64,000 nucleotides of DNA from PALSA-1003 sp963741315 (GTDB lineage: Bacteria; Pseudomonadota; Gammaproteobacteria; Burkholderiales; Casimicrobiaceae), in contig CAVUHK010000004.1 of the NCBI GenBank assembly GCA_963741315.1, forward strand, positions 558,001 to 622,000, written 5' to 3'. This document shows positions 59,976-64,000 of the stretch, piece after piece. The translations under genes were made by a program, and so were the position numbers. Under the pieces are notes generated by a model. It saw only the letters and a program-made list of their open reading frames with translations. It searched no databases and was not told the origin of the DNA. The stretch's first letter is position 1; each line of letters begins with the position of its first letter.

Positions 59976-60977
59976 ATGCCAGCAGCCACAAAACCGCTGC
60001 TTTCGGTCCGGAATCTGCGGACCAGTTTTTTCCAGGACGAGGGCGTCACCAAGGCCGTCGATGGCGCTTCGTTCGACGTCGAGTCCGGCAAAACGCTGGG
60101 CATCGTCGGTGAAAGCGGCTGTGGCAAGAGCGTCACCGCGCAATCGATCCTGCGCATTGTCGATCGTCCCGGACGCATCGTCGACGGCGAAATTGTACTG
60201 ACTCGCCGCAACGGCTCGCAGACCGATCTGGTCAAGCTCGACGCGAACGGCCGAGAAATGCGATCGATTCGAGGCGGCGACATCGGTTTGGTCTTTCAGG
60301 AACCGATGACGTCATTCAGTCCCGTGCACACGATCGGCGCCCAGCTCACCGAGGCGGTGCTGCTCCATAACGAGGTCAGCAAGAAGGAGGCGCGACACCG
60401 TGGCATCGAGGCGTTGCGCAGCGTCGGGATCCCTAAGCCCGAGCGGCGCATCGACGAGTATTCCTTCGAATTGAGCGGCGGTCTGCGCCAGCGAGCGATG
60501 ATCGCGGTCGCGCTCTCCTGCGATCCGCGCCTGCTCATCGCCGACGAACCGACAACAGCGCTCGACGTCACCACGCAGGCGCAGATCCTCGATCTGCTGC
60601 GCAAGATCCAGCGCGAACGGGGCATGGCCATCATGCTCATCACGCACAACCTCGGCGTGGTCGCGGAAATGGCCGACGACGTGGTCGTCATGTATCTCGG
60701 CCGCGTGGTCGAGCAAGGCCCGGTCGACGACATCTTCCACGACCCGAAGCATCCGTATACGAAGGCGCTGCTGCAGTCGATGCCCAGCATCGAATCGGCG
60801 CCGCGGGTGAAATTGCCGACCATCTCCGGGACGATTCCGCACCCGTTCAACCGGCCTTCCGGATGTCCGTTTCATCCCCGTTGCGTATCCTTCATGCCCG
60901 GCCGCTGCGACACGGCGGTGCCGCCGCTGCTGCCGGTCGGCGAAGGCCGCACCGCCAGTTGTTTTCTCTACCAATGA
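59976..60977 (+). CDS. Peptide/nickel-type ABC transporter ATPase (DppD-like)
   Basis: A 333-residue ATPase with Walker A (GESGCGKSV), Q-loop in LVFQEPMTSF, signature LSGGLRQRAMIAVAL, Walker B (LLIADEPTTALD) and switch His in ITHNLG. The C-terminal oligopeptide extension ends with a cysteine-rich segment, GCPFHPRCVSF. It pairs with the next gene's ATPase. The ATG at 59976 lies 2 nt after the permease stop. Confidence 0.92.
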   Translation: MPAATKPLLSVRNLRTSFFQDEGVTKAVDGASFDVESGKTLGIVGESGCGKSVTAQSILRIVDRPGRIVDGEIVLTRRNGSQTDLVKLDANGREMRSIRGGDIGLVFQEPMTSFSPVHTIGAQLTEAVLLHNEVSKKEARHRGIEALRSVGIPKPERRIDEYSFELSGGLRQRAMIAVALSCDPRLLIADEPTTALDVTTQAQILDLLRKIQRERGMAIMLITHNLGVVAEMADDVVVMYLGRVVEQGPVDDIFHDPKHPYTKALLQSMPSIESAPRVKLPTISGTIPHPFNRPSGCPFHPRCVSFMPGRCDTAVPPLLPVGEGRTASCFLYQ

Positions 60978-60993
60978 GCGGCTGCGCGCGGTC

Positions 60994-62034
60994 ATGACCC
61001 GCGAAAATGCCGCTCCGGGCTCCTCGCTGCTCCTCGATGTAAGAGGACTCAAGAAGTATTTTCCGATTCGTCGGGGACTGTTGCAGAGGACCGTCGGCCA
61101 GGTGAAGGCCGTCGACGACGTGAGCTTCGTCATCAACCGCGGCGAGACGCTTTCGCTGGTCGGCGAAAGCGGCTGCGGCAAGACCACCACCTCGCGCTGC
61201 ATCCTGCGCGCCGTCAAGCCGACGGCCGGCGAGATCCTGCTCGCGGACAGCGGCGCGATGGTCGACGTGGCGACCGTTCCGAAGGCCCGGCTTCGATCGC
61301 TGCGGCGCCAGATGCAGATGATCTTCCAGGACCCGTTCTCGTCGCTGAACCCTCGCATGACGCTCTTCGACATCGTCGGCGAACCATTGCGCGTGCACGG
61401 CGTGGGCAGCGTCGCCGAGCGCAAGGACAGGGTCGTGGAACTGCTGCGCCTGGTCGGATTGCGGCCCGAATACATGCGCCGCTATCCGCACGCCTTCTCG
61501 GGGGGCCAGCGGCAGCGCATCGGCATCGCGCGCGCGCTGGCGCTCAATCCGCGCCTGGTCGTCGCCGACGAGCCCGTATCCGCGCTCGATGTTTCGGTGC
61601 AGGCGCAGATCCTCAACCTGCTGCTGGAGCTGCAGGAAAAACTCGGGCTCACCTATCTCTTCGTTGCGCACGACCTTAGCGTGGTCAAGCACATCAGCGA
61701 GCGGGTCGCGGTGATGTATGTCGGCAGGATCGTCGAGACTGCGCCTACCGAGGCGCTGTTCGCGACGCCGAGGCACCCATACACCGAGGCGTTGCTGTCT
61801 TCGGTGCCAATCCCTGATCCGCGTCTTCGCGCCGATCGCATCGTGCTCCAGGGCGAGGTCGCGGACCCGGCCAATGCGCCGCCGGGTTGCCATTTCCATC
61901 CCCGGTGCGCGTACGCACAGGCGGTCTGCCGCGAAAAGGCGCCCATGCAGCAGGAGATCGCTCCGAACCACTTCGTGAGCTGCCATCGCGCGGCGGAACT
62001 CTCCCTGCGTGGCGTTGCGCTGCCGTCTGCGTAG
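60994..62034 (+). CDS. Peptide/nickel-type ABC transporter ATPase (DppF-like)
   Basis: A 346-residue ATPase with Walker A (GESGCGKTT), Q-loop FQDPFSSLNPRMT, signature FSGGQRQRIGIARAL, Walker B (LVVADEPVSALD) and H-loop in VAHDLSV. The C-terminal extension has GCHFHPRCAYA. It is the last gene of the operon 55678-62034. A single-domain pair here contrasts with the fused ATPase in the importer at 48960-54608. Confidence 0.92.
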   Translation: MTRENAAPGSSLLLDVRGLKKYFPIRRGLLQRTVGQVKAVDDVSFVINRGETLSLVGESGCGKTTTSRCILRAVKPTAGEILLADSGAMVDVATVPKARLRSLRRQMQMIFQDPFSSLNPRMTLFDIVGEPLRVHGVGSVAERKDRVVELLRLVGLRPEYMRRYPHAFSGGQRQRIGIARALALNPRLVVADEPVSALDVSVQAQILNLLLELQEKLGLTYLFVAHDLSVVKHISERVAVMYVGRIVETAPTEALFATPRHPYTEALLSSVPIPDPRLRADRIVLQGEVADPANAPPGCHFHPRCAYAQAVCREKAPMQQEIAPNHFVSCHRAAELSLRGVALPSA

Positions 62035-62043
62035 ACTCGCCGC

Positions 62044-63105
62044 CTAATCGCCGGCGGGCAGCGGCACGCCAAGGTCTTGCGCCCACTCGCCGAGCGCGCT
62101 CCACGCCGCGCTGTCGTACGAAAGGCCCGTCGATTGCGCCGCGGCGATGCTGCGCGCCGCCTGATCTCCAGGGACACGCACAGGCCGATCGGCAGACACC
62201 GGGCGGTTCTCGCGGCATTGCTCGGACAGCGAGTCCATCTCTTCGACGAACGCCGCGCGGCCGGCGAAGAATTCGGGGTCCAGCACCTGCAGGAACACAT
62301 TGCTGCCCCACTGCGTGGGTCGATTCTTGCGCCCGTGACCCGAGAGGCCCTGCGACAGAGCTTCGATCATCAGCGCAAATCCGAATCCCTTGTGCCCATA
62401 CTCCTGTCCCCCCATGAGTTGCAGTGAACCGGGTGGTTGCCGATTCTCCAGCACGGCAGGGTCGCGTGTCGGATTGCCGTCGGCGTCGAGCAGCCACGGC
62501 TGGTCGAAGAATTCCCCGGCGGCGACCTTCTGGCGAGTCATCGACACGGTGGTGATCGAAGCGCAGATGTCGACCAGCACTGGATGCCCGGAGCCGGGAT
62601 AGCCGATCGCATACGGGTTCGGCGTGAACAGCGGCTGCGTGCCGCCATAGGGTGCGACACGCCGCCCGGCCGGATCGGAATTGGCGATGATCGCGACGTA
62701 ACCGCGGTCCGCAGCCTGCTTGACCAGCGCAGCGAGGCAGCCGATGTGATGGCTGCGCCGAATCGCCACCGTCACGACGCCGTGCTGGCCGATGCGCGCG
62801 ATGGCTTGCTCGATCGCGCGGTCGACGAGCCACTGCCCGGGCAGGTAATTGCCGTCCCAGACCACGGTCGCGCCGGTATCCTTGACCACGACCGGGTCGC
62901 CGGTCACCTTCATGTCGCCTTTCCTGATGTCGGCCAGATACAGCGGAAGCATGGCGAGGCCGTGGGTGCGACGGCCCATCGTGTCGGTCAGGACGAGCAG
63001 TCTCGACATGGTCGCAGCCTTGTCCGCATCCATGCCGGCTGCAGTCAGTAGCGCCGCTGCGAATCGGGTCAGCGCGGCGACGCTGTAGTGCGTATCAGTG
63101 ATCAT
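62044..63105 (-). CDS. Malate/L-lactate dehydrogenase family oxidoreductase (Ldh2 type)
   Basis: A 353-residue protein of the Ldh2/MDH2 family, which is unrelated in fold to classical lactate dehydrogenase. Landmarks are GRRTHGLAMLPLYLADI (substrate-binding Arg and His), RRSHHIGCLAALVKQAADRGYVAI (seen in pieces, with the catalytic His), APYGG and SDPAGRRVAPYG. Members reduce 2-oxoacids with NAD(P)H. It converges on the importer operon with 9 bp between them. The ATG at 63105 is chosen; an upstream ATG at 63168 adds 21 residues with no family match. Confidence 0.85.
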   Translation of the reverse strand: MITDTHYSVAALTRFAAALLTAAGMDADKAATMSRLLVLTDTMGRRTHGLAMLPLYLADIRKGDMKVTGDPVVVKDTGATVVWDGNYLPGQWLVDRAIEQAIARIGQHGVVTVAIRRSHHIGCLAALVKQAADRGYVAIIANSDPAGRRVAPYGGTQPLFTPNPYAIGYPGSGHPVLVDICASITTVSMTRQKVAAGEFFDQPWLLDADGNPTRDPAVLENRQPPGSLQLMGGQEYGHKGFGFALMIEALSQGLSGHGRKNRPTQWGSNVFLQVLDPEFFAGRAAFVEEMDSLSEQCRENRPVSADRPVRVPGDQAARSIAAAQSTGLSYDSAAWSALGEWAQDLGVPLPAGD

Positions 63106-63128
63106 CGGCGGATTGTATCCCGCGTGCG

Positions 63129-63818
63129 TCAGGCAGCCATCCCGATGCGAGCCTTGTCCGCGATGCACCCCAGTGCGTAGACACCCGACTGCACTTGAGA
63201 TGTCGCGCCATGGGCTTCAAATGACACTGCCGTGGCGCGGGTGGCCAACAGCTCATGCAGGGATTCGGCGGTGTATCCGGTAAGCAACAGGACGCGATCG
63301 ACGCGCGCGTCGCTGCCGCGAATGCTCTGCTCCACCGTCATTTCTGGCGCACGGCCGGACACGAGGACGTGCGCACTGGTTACGCCCCGCCTGCCAAGGG
63401 CGTCCGGGATCAGGTCGTCGTCCAGCCAGTCCTGAAGGTGCTGCTCCCTGCCAGGCGTAGCAGAGAATCGCACCACCAGCGCCGACGTGCCGAGTACCTG
63501 GCCGTGACGGCTCTGGAAATTCATGAACCCGCGCGCCATGCCGCGAAAGTGCGGCATCATGCGCGCCGTCCAGGGCGTGGGATGGTCGAGCCGGTCCCGA
63601 TAGGCAGCCGATGACAGCACGTCGAGATCGGCCACTTCGTACACGATGAAATTGCGCGGGCCTGGCGTCTGGGCTACCCACCGCTGCGCGCGGATGAATC
63701 CCGGTATCGCCACGCGCTCCGCGAAATGCTCGCCGGTGAGCCAGTCGTCGAAATCGGCGATCGCCTCCGGGACGATGTCGAAGAAGAGCAGCATCGCCGC
63801 GTTGCCAAGCAAAGCCAT
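63129..63818 (-). CDS. EthD/DUF4286-like protein with two ferredoxin-like halves
   Basis: The 229-residue protein looks like two dimeric alpha/beta-barrel repeats. The first has DFDDWLTGEHFAERVAIPGFIRAQRW, the second REQHLQDWLDDDLIPDALGRRGV followed by AHVLVSG (each in part). This pattern is common to EthD-like and DUF4286-like proteins, several of which sit in ring- or ether-degradation clusters. No catalytic function is assigned. It is 23 nt upstream of the dehydrogenase on the same strand, so the two are likely co-transcribed. Confidence 0.65.
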   Translation of the reverse strand: MALLGNAAMLLFFDIVPEAIADFDDWLTGEHFAERVAIPGFIRAQRWVAQTPGPRNFIVYEVADLDVLSSAAYRDRLDHPTPWTARMMPHFRGMARGFMNFQSRHGQVLGTSALVVRFSATPGREQHLQDWLDDDLIPDALGRRGVTSAHVLVSGRAPEMTVEQSIRGSDARVDRVLLLTGYTAESLHELLATRATAVSFEAHGATSQVQSGVYALGCIADKARIGMAA

Positions 63819-63851
63819 GGTTCTTGCCTTATGCAGCCGTCCCGCGAAGTC

Positions 63852-64000
63852 CTACGCGACGACGTCGACCGCAGCGCCGCTGCGGGCACTCGCTGCCAGC
63901 GCATCGAGCGTGAGCGCAATGTCGATGGACTCGGCCGGCGTCGCACCCGGCCATTGATTCCAGCCTTCACGCACGAGGTCGTGGAATGCTTCCGCTTCGG
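63852..64000 (-). CDS. C-terminus of a Gfo/Idh/MocA-type oxidoreductase (enters from outside)
   Basis: Only the last 49 codons are visible, ending at TAG 63852-63854. The peptide, with FHDLVREGWNQWPGATP and AESIDIALTLDALAASARSG, resembles the C-terminal helix of Gfo/Idh/MocA dehydrogenases, where a late AESI-type helix follows the substrate domain. It is co-directional with the EthD-like and Ldh2-type genes and probably shares an operon with them. The family call rests on a short fragment. Confidence 0.5.
   Translation of the reverse strand, partial: EAEAFHDLVREGWNQWPGATPAESIDIALTLDALAASARSGAAVDVVA

Overview
The window looks like chromosomal DNA of a GC-rich betaproteobacterium, most likely in or near the Burkholderiales. 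This rests on gene content: a secreted 3-hydroxybutyrate-oligomer hydrolase, a DUF2917 protein, a PEP-CTERM protein, a RhlE helicase, and a very large share of solute-binding-protein transporters. I saw no transposase, integrase, phage gene, CRISPR array, rRNA or tRNA. Coding density is high, and no stretch over 300 bases lacks a gene.

Region 1-13.6 kb. The left edge holds the N-terminal part of a creatininase-family amidohydrolase, a 48-codon remnant of an ABC permease, a cupin and a fatty-acid-hydroxylase-like membrane protein, all on the minus strand. Divergent to them is a tight 12-gene plus-strand operon (1978-13637): a PanB-like protein, a GntR regulator, an FAD oxidoreductase, a complete branched-chain-type ABC importer (binding protein plus LivH, LivM, LivG, LivF), a PhyH-type dioxygenase, an ICL/PEP-mutase-like enzyme, a zinc alcohol dehydrogenase and a MetX-like alpha/beta hydrolase. 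It reads as uptake plus oxidative breakdown of an unknown carboxylate. Both of its isocitrate-lyase-superfamily proteins have lost metal-ligand positions.

Region 13.6-29.7 kb. This holds housekeeping and polymer-related genes (a cupin, a DUF4336-like protein, RhlE, the 3HB-oligomer hydrolase, a cyclase/TolB-like/TPR protein, a Tat-exported hydrolase behind a mini-ORF). It ends in a six-gene minus-strand operon of aldo/keto reductase, thiamine-diphosphate E1 alpha and beta, an SDR, and a TRAP binding protein with a fused DctQM permease.

Region 29.7-36.5 kb. A signalling locus has an OmpR-type regulator, a lipoprotein solute-binding protein and a hybrid histidine kinase in one overlapping plus-strand operon. 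Beside it lie small stress-type genes (two single-span proteins, DUF2917, GFA, a tautomerase). Two of their promoters carry the same box, ACAAA-N-GA-N-ACAAAAC, exactly 38 nt upstream of the -10. I propose these as the regulator's targets.

Region 36.5-44.9 kb. An eight-gene phosphonate operon is led by a GntR/FCD regulator, with a 16-bp palindrome overlapping the -35 of its promoter. It encodes phosphonoacetate hydrolase (PhnA), phosphonoacetaldehyde dehydrogenase (PhnY), the PhnD-C-E-E importer and an iron alcohol dehydrogenase. No PhnW transaminase is present, so the layout suggests entry from an alcohol such as 2-hydroxyethylphosphonate, ending in acetate and phosphate.

Region 44.9-64 kb. 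This contains a DUF5996 protein, an orphan PEP-CTERM protein, a two-gene ABC exporter, RlpA, and two complete peptide/nickel-type ABC importers arranged head to head around a glutathione transferase. One importer has a fused double ATPase. The other has two separate ATPases and a REP-like hairpin pair between its binding-protein and permease genes. The right edge has a malate/lactate-dehydrogenase-family gene, an EthD-like protein and the C-terminus of a Gfo/Idh/MocA-type oxidoreductase.
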